Assembly: GCA_019510535.1 (NCBI GenBank) | Contig: JAEKKE010000226.1 | Coordinates: forward strand, 1-5,616 | Origin: Acidobacteriota bacterium | GTDB lineage: Bacteria; Acidobacteriota; Terriglobia; Terriglobales; Acidobacteriaceae | DNA length: 5,616 nucleotides | Direction of reading: 5' to 3' | Shown here: positions 5,161 through 5,616 of the stretch, piece after piece | How positions within the stretch are numbered: the stretch's first letter is position 1 | Layout of the letters: each line of letters opens with the position of its first letter | Made by a program: the position numbers and the translations under genes | Notes under the pieces: model-generated | The model's database searches: none | Told to the model about the DNA's origin: nothing | What the model saw: only the letters and a program-made list of their open reading frames with translations

Positions 5161-5616
5161 TTGGCAATTCTGGTAGTAGGCTCCGTCGCATTCGACAATC
5201 TTGAAACTCCCAGCGGTAAGCGCGAGAACGTTCTGGGTGGCGCGGCGACGCACTTTTCTCTGGCCGCCAGTTTCTTTACCCCCGTTCGGGTCGTCGGTGT
5301 CGTCGGCGAGGATTTCCTTCCCGAGCACGAAGCTGTGCTCACCTCGAAAGGCATCGATGTCACCGGCATTGAGCATGCCGCGGGGAAGAGCTTCCACTGG
5401 ACCGGTTCCTACGTCGAGAACCTGAACGAGGCAAAGACGCTGGCGACCGATCTGAATGTCTTCGGCACCTTCGCTCCCAAGATTCCTGCCAGCTATCTCG
5501 ACAGCGAGTATCTCTTCCTGGCGAACATCGATCCGGTATTGCAGTTCCAGGTGCGCAAGCAGTTGCCGAAGGTGAAGATGGTTGCCGGCGACACCATGAA
5601 CTACTGGATCGCCGAT
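5161..5616 (+). CDS. PfkB/ribokinase-family sugar or nucleoside kinase, N-terminal fragment
   Basis: The first 152 codons of a cytoplasmic PfkB-fold kinase; the gene continues past the right edge. The TTG at 5161 is the start: AGAGGA (5146-5151) lies 9 nt before it, and the translation begins directly with the family's first strand, MAILVVGSVAFDNLETPSGK. The first PfkB signature is visible as LGGAATHFSLAASFF (25-39) followed by VVGVVGEDF (44-52). The usual substrate-binding GGxxxN Asn is replaced by His31, which I recall as typical of a subgroup with GGSATYFS-like sequences. LFLANIDP (about 120-127) is the central strand. The catalytic GxGD motif and ATP site lie in the missing C-terminal half. 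It follows mtnP by 48 bp on the same strand, so a substrate such as adenosine or a related nucleoside is a reasonable inference, but a sugar is equally open. Confidence 0.88.
   Translation, partial: MAILVVGSVAFDNLETPSGKRENVLGGAATHFSLAASFFTPVRVVGVVGEDFLPEHEAVLTSKGIDVTGIEHAAGKSFHWTGSYVENLNEAKTLATDLNVFGTFAPKIPASYLDSEYLFLANIDPVLQFQVRKQLPKVKMVAGDTMNYWIAD

Noticed and set aside
4216..5397. Long open reading frame of 393 codons on the minus strand running under mtnP, the intergenic gap and the kinase start
   Set aside because: Both sense genes have unmistakable family motifs. The antisense translation shows no domain, and crossing the gap without a stop is plausible by chance in 48 bp.

Overview
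The window looks like chromosomal DNA from a GC-rich bacterium, most likely an acidobacterium of the Terriglobus/Granulicella/Edaphobacter kind. That placement is an inference from remembered protein families and gene order (a DUF1844 protein beside YgfZ and RibF, and a PfkB kinase after an MTA phosphorylase); the window contains no rRNA or other phylogenetic marker. Codon third positions are GC-rich throughout, coding density is very high, and I see no mobile element, tRNA, rRNA or CRISPR array.

Layout: two gene blocks diverge from a short intergenic region near 2649-2704. The left block runs leftward (minus strand): a YgfZ/GcvT-like folate-binding protein (2648-1668), a DUF1844 protein (1654-1022), a PhnP-like metallo-beta-lactamase-fold hydrolase (1017-184) and the first 62 codons of ribF (187 to beyond the left edge). 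Gaps are 13 bp, 4 bp and a 4-nt ATGA overlap, so this is almost certainly one operon with translational coupling. Its common theme is cofactor and RNA housekeeping: folate-dependent Fe-S/tRNA modification, flavin synthesis and a phosphodiesterase-like enzyme.

The right block runs rightward (plus strand): an exported, uncharacterised HELTH zinc-metallopeptidase-like protein (2705-4243), an S-methyl-5'-thioadenosine phosphorylase (4240-5112) and a TTG-started PfkB-family kinase that runs off the right edge (5161 to end). The peptidase-like gene overlaps the phosphorylase by ATGA. The phosphorylase and kinase fit a purine/methylthioadenosine salvage pair; the exported peptidase-like protein has no obvious link to them.

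No dramatic new system is visible. The best leads are the uncharacterised exported zincin coupled to mtnP, the near-symmetric GTATAC element that could give both blocks overlapping -10 boxes, the PhnP-like enzyme in a flavin/folate operon without any C-P lyase gene in view, and a short direct repeat plus hairpin just before the TTG-started kinase.
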